From UBA2988 sp965237965 (GTDB taxonomy: Bacteria > Gemmatimonadota > Gemmatimonadetes > Longimicrobiales > Gaopeijiaceae): a stretch of DNA of 64,000 nt. A program made the translations under genes and the position numbers. The stretch is taken from positions 682,001 through 746,000 of the forward strand of contig CBDEGT010000002.1 in NCBI GenBank assembly GCA_965237965.1, written 5' to 3'. Numbering within the stretch: the first letter of the stretch is position 1; each line of letters opens with the position of its first letter. Under the pieces are notes generated by a model that ran no database searches, was not told the origin of the DNA, and saw only the letters and a program-made list of their open reading frames with translations. Positions 34,613-44,009 of this stretch are shown here, one piece after another.

Positions 34613-35536
34613 CTAGCGCGGGACGTCCCCCGCCCTGCGCACCTGAACGAGCTCGCGCGGCTCGAGCTGAAAGGTGACGTGCTCGATTCCATGCCGCCTC
34701 ACCCGTTCGCGGACCTCCTCCAACACCCTGCCCTGGTGGTAAGGGTCGTCGATCACGCCGTGTGCCGAAAGCGCTACGAAACCGCTCGTGAGAGTCCAGA
34801 CATGCAGGTCGTGTACTTCATGAAGCTCCGGAACGTCGCGGAGGTCGGCGAGCACGCGCTCGACGTCCACGTGAGCCGGAGCCGCTTCGAGCAATACGTC
34901 GGTCGCCTCGCGCACCAACCGCCACGCGCTCACCAAGATCAGACCCGCGATCAGCACAGAAACCAGTGCGTCGGCGGGCGTCCAACCCGTCAACCATACG
35001 ATCGCACCGGCACCCAACGCGCCCACAGACCCGAACAGATCGCCAAGCACGTGCAGGTAGGCGCCCCGCACGTTCAGGCTCTCGTCCGCAGAGCTTCGAA
35101 GGATGTACACAGCCACCAAGTTCACAGCCAGACCCGCGGTGGCCACCGCCGCGAGCAGGGGGCCGTCCACCGTCACGGGCTCCCGCACACGGCGCCAGGC
35201 CTCCCACCCGATCATTCCGGAGATGACCAGCAACGCCGCGCCGTTCACCAGCGCGGCAAGGATCTCAAGACGCACGTAGCCGTAGGTCTTTTCCAGACTC
35301 ACAGGACGGCGGGCGAGACGCATCGCCCAAACGGACAGGCCGAGAGCGGCCACATCCGCGAGCATGTGACCGGCGTCGGCGAGTAGTGCCAGCGAGTTGG
35401 CGAGCAATCCGCCCACCACTTCGACGATCATGAAACCGGCAGTGAGGTACAGCACGAGCCGCAGCCGACGCGCGGGGCCCTCCCCAATCTGCCTCGGGTG
35501 GGGATGGGAGTGACCGGCGTGCGAGTGAGCCATCAT
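34613..35536 (-). CDS. Cation diffusion facilitator (CzcD-type) metal exporter
   Basis: 307 residues, six membrane segments. The N-terminus MMAHSHAGHSHPHP is His-rich. The metal site HxxxD is seen in LLADAGHMLADV and again in YLHVLGDLFGSVG; the C-terminal cytoplasmic domain includes HDLHVWTLTSG. It exports Zn2+ or a similar divalent cation in exchange for protons. Two adjacent ATGs (35536, 35533) are possible. It is divergent from the alkyltransferase-like gene. Confidence 0.93.
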   Translation of the reverse strand: MMAHSHAGHSHPHPRQIGEGPARRLRLVLYLTAGFMIVEVVGGLLANSLALLADAGHMLADVAALGLSVWAMRLARRPVSLEKTYGYVRLEILAALVNGAALLVISGMIGWEAWRRVREPVTVDGPLLAAVATAGLAVNLVAVYILRSSADESLNVRGAYLHVLGDLFGSVGALGAGAIVWLTGWTPADALVSVLIAGLILVSAWRLVREATDVLLEAAPAHVDVERVLADLRDVPELHEVHDLHVWTLTSGFVALSAHGVIDDPYHQGRVLEEVRERVRRHGIEHVTFQLEPRELVQVRRAGDVPR

Positions 35537-35663
35537 GAGCACCGCTGCGCCGGACCGAACCCGGCCGGCTGGAGTTGGGCACGGGCCGCGCGTACCGTCA
35601 AGCCCGCGACGACCGAGCAACATACCCGCGCGCATGCACCCTTCCAACACCGGAGGGAAACCG

Positions 35664-36029
35664 ATGACGAGAGCCGGCCCGCGCCGCCGATCCGTCCCGG
35701 CCGGGGGACGCTCGCGTTCCTTCGCCCACCGCGCCCACGCGCTGGTACGACGGATCCCCCTCGGACACGTGCTGAGCTACGGCGGCATCGCGGCGATCCT
35801 AGGAACGCCACGAGCCGCACGAGGAGTGGGGAACGTGCTGGGTGCGCTTTCGCCGGACACCGACGTCCCGTGGTGGCGCGTGGTCAACCGCAACGGAGAG
35901 ATCTCGATCAAGGGCGATCTGGGCCTGGCAGCCCTTCAACGCTCGCTGCTCGAGGGCGAGGGGGTCCGCTTCGACGCCTGCGGCCGGATCGACTGGAAGC
36001 GCTTCGGTTGGAGAGGGCCGCGGCGCTGA
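35664..36029 (+). CDS. Alkyltransferase-like (ATL) protein, active-site Cys replaced by Trp
   Basis: 121 residues of the MGMT C-terminal fold: RIPLGHVLSYGGIAAILGTP (helix-turn-helix with the Arg-finger region), ARGVGNVLGAL, then VPWWRVVN where MGMT has PCHRV. Trp at residue 70 in place of Cys means it cannot accept alkyl groups. ATL proteins bind O6-alkylguanine and hand it to nucleotide excision repair. GGAGGG lies 6 nt before the ATG. Confidence 0.9.
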   Translation: MTRAGPRRRSVPAGGRSRSFAHRAHALVRRIPLGHVLSYGGIAAILGTPRAARGVGNVLGALSPDTDVPWWRVVNRNGEISIKGDLGLAALQRSLLEGEGVRFDACGRIDWKRFGWRGPRR

Positions 36030-36084
36030 TCGCCGAGAGACCGGACGCGGTCGCGCAACGTTTCCGGATCCGACCGCCCTTCCG

Positions 36085-37053
36085 ATGGTACCTTTTCAGA
36101 TGAGAGCCGCGGACGCCACTCCCGACCTTCCAAGCGCCGGGTGGCGGGCGACGCTCGCCATGGTCGGGCGGCTCCCACAAGCCGGCCTCTCGCGTTCGCT
36201 TGGACGCCTCGCGGATCTGAACCTGCCCCGCGCGCTTCGTCGCCCGCTCTTGGGAGCCTTTGCGCGTGCGGTCGGCGCGCAGCTCTCCGAGGTGGAGCAC
36301 CCGCTCGAGGAGTATCCCACGCTCAACTCCTTCTTCGTGCGCAGGCTCCGGCAGGGCGCACGCTCTTGGCCCACCGATCCCCACGCGGCTGCGTCACCGG
36401 TGGACGGGATCGTCGGCACGGTGGGCGAGATTCACGGCGGTGCAGCGGTGCAGGCCAAGGGCCGGCGTTACTCGGTCGCCGAGCTGATCGGGGACCGAGG
36501 GGAAGCGGACAGGTACGAGCGAGGCCAGTTCGTCACACTCTACCTCTCGCCCCGCCACTACCACCGCGTTCACGCACCCGTAACGGGCACCATCGCGGTG
36601 GCACGGCACGTGCCGGGGACCCTCCTCCCGGTGAACCCGCCCTCGGTTTCGCACATCCCCGATCTGTTCGCGCGCAATGAACGGCTGCTCTGCCAGATCG
36701 ACTCAGCACTCGGATGGATCGCCGTGGTTGCAGTGGGCGCCTACAACGTGGCGCGCATCTCGGTCACCTTCGACCCCGAATGGTCAGGGAGACGGGGCTG
36801 GGTGAGCAACCGACGCGCCCAAGTACCGGGGGAGCGTCGCTACCAGCCGCCGCTCCCGGTCGAGCGGGGCATGGAACTGATGGCATTCCACCTGGGATCG
36901 ACGGTGATCGTCCTCTTTCCGCCTGGCCCGCTGCGCCTCACCCCGATCTGTCGACCGGGTCAGGAAATCCGCCTAGGGGAACCGCTGGTCCGCACCCCGC
37001 GCAGCGGTGATCTTTCGCCCGATCACCGGGCGCCAACCCCCAGCACGCCGTGA
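36085..37053 (+). CDS. psd: Phosphatidylserine decarboxylase
   Basis: 322 residues from ATG 36085 (a second ATG at 36100). Conserved blocks are YPTLNSFFVRRL, SPVDGIVG, LYLSPRHYHRVHAPVTGT, and near the C-terminus HLGSTVIVLF. The LGST serine is cleaved into alpha and beta chains and becomes the pyruvoyl cofactor. It makes phosphatidylethanolamine at the inner membrane. No pssA gene is visible in the window. Confidence 0.95.
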   Translation: MVPFQMRAADATPDLPSAGWRATLAMVGRLPQAGLSRSLGRLADLNLPRALRRPLLGAFARAVGAQLSEVEHPLEEYPTLNSFFVRRLRQGARSWPTDPHAAASPVDGIVGTVGEIHGGAAVQAKGRRYSVAELIGDRGEADRYERGQFVTLYLSPRHYHRVHAPVTGTIAVARHVPGTLLPVNPPSVSHIPDLFARNERLLCQIDSALGWIAVVAVGAYNVARISVTFDPEWSGRRGWVSNRRAQVPGERRYQPPLPVERGMELMAFHLGSTVIVLFPPGPLRLTPICRPGQEIRLGEPLVRTPRSGDLSPDHRAPTPSTP

Positions 37054-37060
37054 GCCAGAC

Positions 37061-39115
37061 GTGAGCCCATCCAACCCGCTGCTCTCCGAGGATTTCCGGA
37101 TTCCGTTCGACCGAATCCGTCCAGAGCACGTACAGCCCGGGGTAGGTGAAGTACTTCGTCGGGGTCAAGAGCGGCTCAACGAGCTCGCGCACGATCGAAC
37201 CGCCCCGACGTGGGCCAACACGATGGAGTCGCTGGACGCGATCACGCGTTGGGTGGACGAGCGCACCAAGCCCGTCAGCCATCTGCTCGCAGTGGACGAA
37301 ACGGGGGATCTGCGTGACGCATACAACGCGGTGCTTCCTGAGATTTCCGCGTTTTGGACCCGGCTTCCGTTGGACGCGGCCCTCTGGAGCCGAGTGAAGG
37401 ACTTCGGCCGAAGCCAGCAGGCGCAGCGGCTCACCGGGCTACGACGCCGCCACCTCGACAAGACCCTGATCGAGTTCCGGCGCGCTGGAGCGGATCTCGG
37501 CGATGGGGACAAGGGCAGGCTCGAAGCGATGAAGGTGGAGTTGGCTCAGGTCGAGCGAAGGTTCAGCGAGCACGTCCTCGACGCTACCGCGGCCTGGGAG
37601 CTCCCGCTCACGGACGGCCGACGACTCGACGGCGTTCCCCAATCGCATCGTGAGCGCTTCCACGCGGTAGCGGCAGCGAAGGGACGGGACGGGTGGCTGC
37701 TCACGCTGGACCACCCAGCCGTGGAGCCGATCCTCAAGTACGCCCACGACCGCGAACTCAGGCACGAGGTCTACCGGGCATACGTCACGCGCTGCCGGGA
37801 GGGCGATTTCGACAATCGAGGATCGATCGTGCGCACGCTCGAGCTGCGCCAGGGAATCGCGGAGGTGCTGGGCTACTCAGACTTCGCGGACTATCGCCTC
37901 GAGGACCACATGGTCAAGGAAGGTGCACAGGCGACGGCGTTCGAGGAGGAGATGCGCGAGCTGACGCGCCCGTATTGGGAGCGCGACGTGGCCAAGCTGC
38001 GTGCTCATGCACGTGAACTGGGTCTGGACGAGCTCCGGCCCTGGGACGCCGGCTACGTCCAGGAGTCGCTGCGCCGCAAGGACTACCACATCGACGACGA
38101 GGCGCTCCGCCCCTACTTCCCCCTGGAGGGAGTGATGGAGGGGCTGTTCGCTATCGTGCAGCGAGTGTTCGGGCTCGCAGTGGGCCCACAGCCCTGCATG
38201 GAAGTGTGGCATCCGGACGTGCGCTACTACGAAATCCGCGACGAAGAAGGCACGCTTCTCGGAGGGTTCTACACCGACTGGTACCCGCGCAGGGAGAAGC
38301 GCCAGGGTGCATGGATGAACGACCTGCGTATCGGCGGACCCCTTCCCGATGGCGACTTCGAGCCCCACTTGGGGGTGATCTGCGGAAACTTCACTCCCCC
38401 CCGGAATGGTGAGCCGAGCCTCCTGACGCACCGGGAAGTCGAGACGATCTTTCACGAGGTCGGGCATCTGCTCCATCACTGCGCGTCGCGTGTCCCGGTG
38501 CGTGCGCGCGCGGGCCTCAACGTGGCGTGGGACTGGGTCGAGCTGCCCAGCCAGATCATGGAGAACTGGACCTGGGAGCGAGCGGCGCTCGACCTGTTCG
38601 CCCGGCATCACAAGACCGGGGAGGCGCTGCCGGACGAGTTGTTCCGGTGCATGGTCGCAGCGCGCCGCTTCATGGGCGGCTGGCGGCAGATGCGGCAACT
38701 GAGCCTCGGTACGGCGGACCTGGCGCTGCACCGTGAGTATGCGAAGCACCCGGACAAGAGTCCGGCGGGGGTGATGGAGTACGGCCGGGAGCTCTTCGTC
38801 GACTTCAGCCCGGACGAGGCGTTCGCCGACTTTCACATCCTGACCTCGTTCACCCACCTGTTCAGCGGTGGGTACGCAGCCGGCTACTACAGCTACCTAT
38901 GGTCGGAGGTGCTCGATGCCGACGCGTTCACCCGCTTCCGCGAGGAAGGGATCTTCAACTCCCGCACCGGTCACGAATACGTCCGGAGCATCCTTTCGCG
39001 CGGCGACAGCGAGGAGCCCGAGCGCCTGTTTCGCGAGTTCATGGGAAGGGACCCCGACCCCGCCTCTCTGCTCGAGCGCAACCTCGGGCCAGCACCCGAG
39101 CACGCGGCGACCTGA
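37061..39115 (+). CDS. M3-family oligopeptidase (PrlC/OpdA type)
   Basis: 684 residues from GTG 37061, 8 nt after psd. The zinc motif is FHEVGHLLHH (HEVGH about 465), in the M3 position, with LPSQIMENW and FSGGYAAGYYSYLWSEVLDA further on, as in oligopeptidase A. It is cytoplasmic and degrades signal peptides and short peptides. The family consensus is HExFGH; here Val replaces Phe. Confidence 0.94.
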   Translation: MSPSNPLLSEDFRIPFDRIRPEHVQPGVGEVLRRGQERLNELAHDRTAPTWANTMESLDAITRWVDERTKPVSHLLAVDETGDLRDAYNAVLPEISAFWTRLPLDAALWSRVKDFGRSQQAQRLTGLRRRHLDKTLIEFRRAGADLGDGDKGRLEAMKVELAQVERRFSEHVLDATAAWELPLTDGRRLDGVPQSHRERFHAVAAAKGRDGWLLTLDHPAVEPILKYAHDRELRHEVYRAYVTRCREGDFDNRGSIVRTLELRQGIAEVLGYSDFADYRLEDHMVKEGAQATAFEEEMRELTRPYWERDVAKLRAHARELGLDELRPWDAGYVQESLRRKDYHIDDEALRPYFPLEGVMEGLFAIVQRVFGLAVGPQPCMEVWHPDVRYYEIRDEEGTLLGGFYTDWYPRREKRQGAWMNDLRIGGPLPDGDFEPHLGVICGNFTPPRNGEPSLLTHREVETIFHEVGHLLHHCASRVPVRARAGLNVAWDWVELPSQIMENWTWERAALDLFARHHKTGEALPDELFRCMVAARRFMGGWRQMRQLSLGTADLALHREYAKHPDKSPAGVMEYGRELFVDFSPDEAFADFHILTSFTHLFSGGYAAGYYSYLWSEVLDADAFTRFREEGIFNSRTGHEYVRSILSRGDSEEPERLFREFMGRDPDPASLLERNLGPAPEHAAT

Positions 39116-39116
39116 C

Positions 39117-40130
39117 GTGCCTCTCCGGAGGCGCGCTCTGCTCGCGCTCGTATCGGCCATCTCGTTCGGTGCGTGCGGCGGCGAGCCAGCCGTCGGAAGC
39201 GCGGATCAGATCGTCATCGCGGTAACTCCCAGCCTGTGGGACGAGATCGGTGCGCGGCTGCGCGTCGTCCTCGAGCCCACCCCCTTCCCGCTCCCCGGCG
39301 AGCAGGCCTTCGAGCTGAACCACGTGGATCCTGCAGCGGAGACCTGGAGCGAGCAGCGGCGCGCCCGCCAGCTGCTCCTGATCGGATCGGCGGAGGATCC
39401 CTGGATCGCGGAGGCGTTGGAGCGTAGGCCTGGGCCGCCTCCCCCGGTGCCATCGCAAACGGATGTCGGCGAGGTGTGGGCCACCGGCCAGCAGGTACTC
39501 GCCCTGCTGCTACCCGACGACGACCCCCGGAGAGCGCTCGAAGGCCGACTGGGAGAGCTCAGAACCACCTATGAGCAACGGTACCGGGAGTACGTGATAG
39601 GGCGGATGTTCCCGGACGGCCCGGATCAGGCCCTCGCGGACAGCCTACAGGCCATCGCGGGATTCGACCTTCTGGTGCCCAAGGGTTTCAGCTGGATCGA
39701 GGACAGAGACGTCCACCTGTTCCGCCCGCAGGAAGCGGATTCGAGCAAGCTCATGCGAAGCGTCGTGGTCGCCTGGCGGAGCCCGATCCCCACGGTGCGA
39801 AGCGAGGCCTTACTCGACTGGCGTGCGCAACTCTCAGCCACCCACTACGGCACGCGCCAGAGAGTGAATCCCACGCGCGTACAGGGACGGTCCACCACAC
39901 ACCGCGGTAATGTCGCCTTTCAGCTGCTCGGTACGTGGACGGCGCGGGGGGCCAGCGGCCCGTTCCTGCTGCGGGCCGTGATCTGCCCGGTCCAGGACCG
40001 CATGTACCTGCTCGACGGTTGGCTCAACGCGCCCGACCAGGAGAGCAAGGAGTACATGGTGCAGCTCGAGTCGATCCTGAACTCGTTCCGTTGCGGGTCG
40101 GCTCTGCGGTCGGGCTACCCCAGCCCATAA
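39117..40130 (+). CDS. DUF4837-like lipoprotein
   Basis: 337 residues from GTG 39117, 1 nt after the peptidase stop. Lipobox region ALVSAISFGAC, then AVTPSLWDEIGARLRVVLEP, TYEQRYREYVIGRMFPDG, GFSWIEDRDVHLFRP and a final TWTARGASGPFLLRAVICPV block. This order matches DUF4837 proteins, anchored on the periplasmic side with unknown role. It overlaps the convergent gene at 40115 by its last 16 bases. Confidence 0.7.
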   Translation: MPLRRRALLALVSAISFGACGGEPAVGSADQIVIAVTPSLWDEIGARLRVVLEPTPFPLPGEQAFELNHVDPAAETWSEQRRARQLLLIGSAEDPWIAEALERRPGPPPPVPSQTDVGEVWATGQQVLALLLPDDDPRRALEGRLGELRTTYEQRYREYVIGRMFPDGPDQALADSLQAIAGFDLLVPKGFSWIEDRDVHLFRPQEADSSKLMRSVVVAWRSPIPTVRSEALLDWRAQLSATHYGTRQRVNPTRVQGRSTTHRGNVAFQLLGTWTARGASGPFLLRAVICPVQDRMYLLDGWLNAPDQESKEYMVQLESILNSFRCGSALRSGYPSP

Positions 40131-40465
40131 GGCAGGTCATGGGCGACGAACTCCACAAGCAGCTCTTCCCCCTCCTGTTCGATGCGGGACAACTCCACCT
40201 CCAGCGCAACCGTCATCGAGTGATGGCGGAAGTGGACAGGTCCGAGAAAGGGGAGCCGGTTATGCGCGGCAAACGCCGCACGGAGCCGCTGGCCGTCCGC
40301 CTGCGCAGCGCGGAAGAGACCGATGAGGCGGCGGCCCTTGCCGAGGGAGGCGAGCGACTCCACCACACCGTAGCCCCGGCCCTCGAGGCCGTCGAGCGTG
40401 GCTAGGTCGCGCACCGGACCCGCCGGCGGGCCGGCCCCGGGATTCCCAACGGCTCGGTCGGTCAT
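40115..40465 (-). CDS. Small soluble protein of unknown function
   Basis: 116 residues: MTDRAVGNPGAGPPAGPVRD, LDGLEGRGYGVVESLASLGK, FAAHNRLPFLGPVHFRHHSM, TVALEVELSRIEQEGEELLVEF. The C-terminal half looks like one alpha/beta domain, but I recognise no family. Its ATG overlaps the opposite gene's ATG in the shared sequence CATG (40463-40466), so one of the two starts may be wrong. Confidence 0.45.
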   Translation of the reverse strand: MTDRAVGNPGAGPPAGPVRDLATLDGLEGRGYGVVESLASLGKGRRLIGLFRAAQADGQRLRAAFAAHNRLPFLGPVHFRHHSMTVALEVELSRIEQEGEELLVEFVAHDLPYGLG

Positions 40466-40985
40466 GGGCGGCAAAGCTAACGACCACGCAGAGCGCGCTG
40501 AAGCTCCGTCCGCGACGGGCCGGCACCCGGCCGCCAACGCGGGAGCCGCTCTGTTGGTGTCGGGGTTGTTCGGCGCCACAGCCGCCTACGGGAGCGCGTT
40601 CCTGCCCGGCGGCGCGCCCGGCTGGGCCGGACCGACGCTGGCCGTAGGCGCGGTCCTGACCATGACCGGGACCGCGCTGCTCGCGGCCGCGCGCGAAGGG
40701 GCAGGACCGCTCACGGCCGTGCTCGGGGGCGGAGGGCTCCTGCTCGCGCTGGCGATGATCGCGCTGTGGTCGATCCCGCCCGCGGACGCAGCAAACCCGC
40801 GCCTCGTGCTGGGGCTTCCGGCCCGCGCGGCCCATCTCCTTTACGGGATCGGGCTCCTTCCCGCGCTCGTGGTTCCGCTCGTGTACGCGTGGAGCTTCGA
40901 CCGCGCCACCCTTTCCGAGGAAGACGTGCGACGGGTCCGCGCTGCGTCCGGCTCCGCGGACGATCATCCGGCCACGACGCCGTGA
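40464..40985 (+). CDS. Membrane protein beside a sodium:solute symporter
   Basis: 173 residues with a hydrophilic N-terminus (about 1-25) and four hydrophobic helices (AGAALLVSGLFGATAAYGSA, TLAVGAVLTMTGTALLAA, LLLALAMIALWSIPP, LLYGIGLLPALVVPLVYAW), then a charged tail. Its stop overlaps the symporter start (GTGA). This suggests a small accessory subunit, similar in position to the DUF485/DUF997 partners of other symporters. Confidence 0.65.
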   Translation: MGGKANDHAERAEAPSATGRHPAANAGAALLVSGLFGATAAYGSAFLPGGAPGWAGPTLAVGAVLTMTGTALLAAAREGAGPLTAVLGGGGLLLALAMIALWSIPPADAANPRLVLGLPARAAHLLYGIGLLPALVVPLVYAWSFDRATLSEEDVRRVRAASGSADDHPATTP

Positions 40986-42490
40986 CGTTCGGGCCGAGCG
41001 CGTTGCTCCAGGTCGTGGGACTGCCGGCCTTTGCCGGCCCCACCGTAGCGGGCGTCGCGCTCGTCTACGGAGCGGGCATCGCAGGCATCGCGGTGTGGGC
41101 CGCACGCCGCACCCGGACCGCGGAGGACTTCTTCGTGGCGGGGCGCGGCATCGGTCTGCTGGCCCTCACGCTCGCCACGCTCGCCTCCAACATCTCCGGC
41201 TTCGCGTTCGTCGGGGGACCGGGGCTCGTATATGCGCGCGGTCTGGGAGCCGCCTGGATCATCCTTCCGGCAGGCATCACGGGTGCCCTGGGTGCCTGGG
41301 TACTGGCCAAGCGGCTGCGCCTGCTCGCCGAAGTACGACCCATGCTCACCATTCCCGACGCGCTGGGAGCCCGATACCGCTCGCGTCTGGTGCAGGGGCT
41401 CGCGGGGGTGGCCATTCTGGTCGCGATCGTCGGGTACATGGCCGCCCAGATGCGCGCGCTCGGAATTGTGACCGACGCCGTTTTCGGGATCGGCCTTGGT
41501 TGGGGGATCTGGTTGGGCGCGGCCGTAGTAGTCGCCTATTCCGCCACCGGCGGAAGCCTCTCGGGTGTGTACGCCGACGTTTTCCAGGGCACGATCATGG
41601 CCGCAGCTTCCACCCTCGTGTTCGCGTACGTCCTGCGTGCAGGCGGTGGGCTGGAGGGTCTTTCGCGCACGATCCTGGCGGGCGATCCCGTCTTTCTGGA
41701 ACCGTGGGGGCACCTGCCACCGCTGACCGCCGCGTCGTTCTTCTTCGTGTTCGGGCTAGGGGTGCTGGGACAGCCGCACGTTCTACACAAGTTCTTCATG
41801 CTCAAGGACCCACTCCGCCTCAAGTGGTACCCGCTGCTGGGCACGCTCGCGCTCGTGCTGACGACTCTGCTGTTCGTGGGTGTCGGCGTGGCGGTGAAGG
41901 CTCTGGTGCTGGAGGGCCAGCTGGATGATCCGGCTAACCCTGACTTCGCCACTCCACTGTTCCTGCTCCGCCGCACACCGCTGCTGCTGGCGGCAGTCGT
42001 GCTGTCCGGCATCCTGGCCGCGATCATGAGCACGATGAACGCGTTCCTGAACGTCGGGGCTGCGGTGGTCACGCACGACCTTCCGGTCGCCCTCGGCCGG
42101 CAGGTGCGGGACGAGTTGCTCTGGGGACGCTTGATCACGGTTGTGCTCGCCGCGGCGGCTGCCCTCACGGCGCAACTCCCGGGCACGCTGGTGGCGTTCC
42201 TCGGCATTTTCGGCTGGGGACTGTTCGCTTCGACCCTGGTCCCGGCGCTCGCGATCGGCCTCAACTGGATGGGTGGAAGCCGGGCCGGCGCTGTCGCCTC
42301 TATCCTCACCGGGCTCGTGCTGACTCTCACGCTCGAGATCGGGGGTTTCGTGGGATGGCTCACCCTGCCCGCCGGCGTCTCCGTAGCCGGGGTAACGCTG
42401 GTGACGTCACTCCTGGTCTATCTCGGAGTTTCCGTGCTGAGCGCGCAAACGGGGGTGGATCCGGACGTGCGCGCCGTGATGGAGGTGTGA
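40982..42490 (+). CDS. Sodium:solute symporter (SSS family)
   Basis: 502 residues, about 13 membrane segments. Signature regions include RRTRTAEDFFVAGRGIGLLA, ALTLATLASNISGFAFVGGP, YSATGGSLSGVYADVFQGTI and GILAAIMSTMNAFLNVGAAV, the TM8 Na2-site Ser-Thr region. The substrate could be an organic acid, proline or similar, and cannot be fixed. It is coupled to the preceding small membrane protein by a 4-nt overlap. Confidence 0.9.
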   Translation: MTFGPSALLQVVGLPAFAGPTVAGVALVYGAGIAGIAVWAARRTRTAEDFFVAGRGIGLLALTLATLASNISGFAFVGGPGLVYARGLGAAWIILPAGITGALGAWVLAKRLRLLAEVRPMLTIPDALGARYRSRLVQGLAGVAILVAIVGYMAAQMRALGIVTDAVFGIGLGWGIWLGAAVVVAYSATGGSLSGVYADVFQGTIMAAASTLVFAYVLRAGGGLEGLSRTILAGDPVFLEPWGHLPPLTAASFFFVFGLGVLGQPHVLHKFFMLKDPLRLKWYPLLGTLALVLTTLLFVGVGVAVKALVLEGQLDDPANPDFATPLFLLRRTPLLLAAVVLSGILAAIMSTMNAFLNVGAAVVTHDLPVALGRQVRDELLWGRLITVVLAAAAALTAQLPGTLVAFLGIFGWGLFASTLVPALAIGLNWMGGSRAGAVASILTGLVLTLTLEIGGFVGWLTLPAGVSVAGVTLVTSLLVYLGVSVLSAQTGVDPDVRAVMEV

Positions 42491-42616
42491 CCGACGGAGC
42501 CGATGCCAGGGAAACGCTGGCGGAGAGGAAGCGGGGACCCAGCATTGGCCCGGGGGTTGAACAAGAGGCCTGTCGTCGTCCACGAACCCCGCTCCGAGAC
42601 TACCTCCGAGGCTGCC

Positions 42617-43399
42617 ATGATCCGTCGGGGCATCGTTCCGGGAGCCACGATCCCGCTGGCTTTCTCGCTGACCCTCGCGCTCACCCTTGCGATTCGCCCC
42701 GCCCATGCCCAGCCGTCGGCTGGGGATCCGACGCCTCCCCCGTGGCGCCCGGTCGGCACCTTCTCGATCCTCGCGTACGACTCCGTCACCGGAGAGCTCG
42801 GCGCCGCCGTCCAGTCGCGTGTCTTCTCGGTCGGCAACGGGGTGATCTGGGGGGAGGCAGGGATCGGGATGGTGGCAACGCAGGCCTACGCGGACGTCTC
42901 GTACGGTCCGCGCGCGCTCGATCTGCTCTGGGATGGGTTCACGCCAGACCGTGCGATCGCCCGGCTGCTCCTAGAGGATCCCGACCCGCTTCCTTGGGAC
43001 TGGCCGGAAGCGGGCAGGCAGGTGGCCGTGATCGACGCTCAGGGAAACGTGGCCGCGCACACGGGAACGCAAGCCAGCATGGTAGCAGGCCACCGCACAG
43101 CGCGTCACGTGACCGCGCAAGGCAACCTGCTGGCCAATCCGCACGTGGTGGACGAGATGGTACGCGTGTTCCTGGAAACGAAGGGACACCTTTCCTTCCG
43201 TCTGCTCGCGGCGCTCGAAGCGGGTCAGGCCGCCGGTGGGGACCGGCGCGGCATGCAGTCGGCCGCCATGCTCATCGTGAAGGAAGGAGGGGGTGTGTGG
43301 CTCAACAACGACGTCGTGCTGCGCCTCCAGGTCGACGACCATTCCCGTCCGCTGGCGGAGCTGCGGCGCCTGGTGGAGTTGGCGGCCCGGCAGCGCTAG
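42617..43399 (+). CDS. Exported DUF1028 (Ntn-hydrolase-like) protein
   Basis: 260 residues with signal peptide ending RPAHAQ. The DUF1028 domain shows TFSILAYDSVTGELGAAVQS, GVGMVATQAYAD-like GIGMVATQAYADVSYGPRAL, TGTQASMVAGH, GNLLANPHVVDEM. In Ntn-type folds the first Thr of TFSILA may be the nucleophile. ATG 42617 gives the signal peptide and has GAGG 6 nt upstream; the longer frame from 42503 does not. Role unknown. Confidence 0.88.
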   Translation: MIRRGIVPGATIPLAFSLTLALTLAIRPAHAQPSAGDPTPPPWRPVGTFSILAYDSVTGELGAAVQSRVFSVGNGVIWGEAGIGMVATQAYADVSYGPRALDLLWDGFTPDRAIARLLLEDPDPLPWDWPEAGRQVAVIDAQGNVAAHTGTQASMVAGHRTARHVTAQGNLLANPHVVDEMVRVFLETKGHLSFRLLAALEAGQAAGGDRRGMQSAAMLIVKEGGGVWLNNDVVLRLQVDDHSRPLAELRRLVELAARQR

Positions 43400-43423
43400 C
43401 GATCTCCGCAGGAGGCCAAAAGG

Positions 43424-43456
43424 TTGAGGCCGGATGCGATCCGCATCCGGCCTCAA
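43424..43456 (+). terminator. Perfect 15-bp hairpin between convergent genes
   Basis: TTGAGGCCGGATGCG (43424-43438), loop ATC, then CGCATCCGGCCTCAA (43442-43456). AAAAGG before it reads as CCTTTT on the opposite strand, so it may be the better terminator for the leftward cytochrome gene, and also serves DUF1028. Confidence 0.75.
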
Positions 43457-43507
43457 GACATCTCGCGCCTACCTGCTAGGAAGCCCCTGCCCACGCGAGC
43501 CCTCGGC

Positions 43508-43906
43508 CTACGGGTGCGACAACCTCCAGACGTAGGCCGCAACCTGCGCCGCCTGCTGGTCCGTGATACCGCTCCCGCCGCGGGCAAGCATCGGGATCAT
43601 GCTCTCCTTGGGCTGTGTCACGCCGTCGTTGACGGTGGCCAGAATCTCGGAGTAGGCGCCATCGCTGTGCAGCCAGGTCTCGTCCGTCAGGTTCGGTCCA
43701 ACCGGGGTCCCGGCCCCATTCTCCCCGTGGCAGCTCGAGCAGAGCGCGGCACCGTGGAACAGGGTCTTACCCTCGTCGATCATGGCCTGGGTCACGCCCT
43801 CGGGAAGAGCCTGCTCGGAATCGGGGTTGCCGGCAGTCGCCCCCGCCATCGGCAGCGTGCCGAGCAGGACTGCGACCGACAAGGCCCAACCTGTGGTCCG
43901 CTTCAT
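43508..43906 (-). CDS. Class I c-type cytochrome
   Basis: 132 residues with signal peptide MKRTTGWALSVAVLLGTLPM ending ATAG. Single haem motif CSSCH (56-60), then GPNLTDETWLHSDGAYSEI and a probable Met ligand in SMIPMLARGG; the C-terminal helix is QQAAQVAAYVWRLSHP. A soluble periplasmic electron carrier. GAGGAG lies 6 nt before ATG 43906. Confidence 0.93.
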   Translation of the reverse strand: MKRTTGWALSVAVLLGTLPMAGATAGNPDSEQALPEGVTQAMIDEGKTLFHGAALCSSCHGENGAGTPVGPNLTDETWLHSDGAYSEILATVNDGVTQPKESMIPMLARGGSGITDQQAAQVAAYVWRLSHP

Positions 43907-44009
43907 GTGTGCTCCTCGGGGTTCAGTCGTCGCGATGAAACGGAGAAGGTCCGGAACCCTGCGGACCGAAACCGTGCGTCGAGAACGTTTCTCGGTACCT
44001 GCGCTCGGG

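Noticed and set aside
35842..36084. Longer psd start overlapping the ATL gene
   Set aside because: The first 81 codons of that frame are Arg/Ser-rich antisense-like sequence without PSD homology; conserved sequence begins near 36100.
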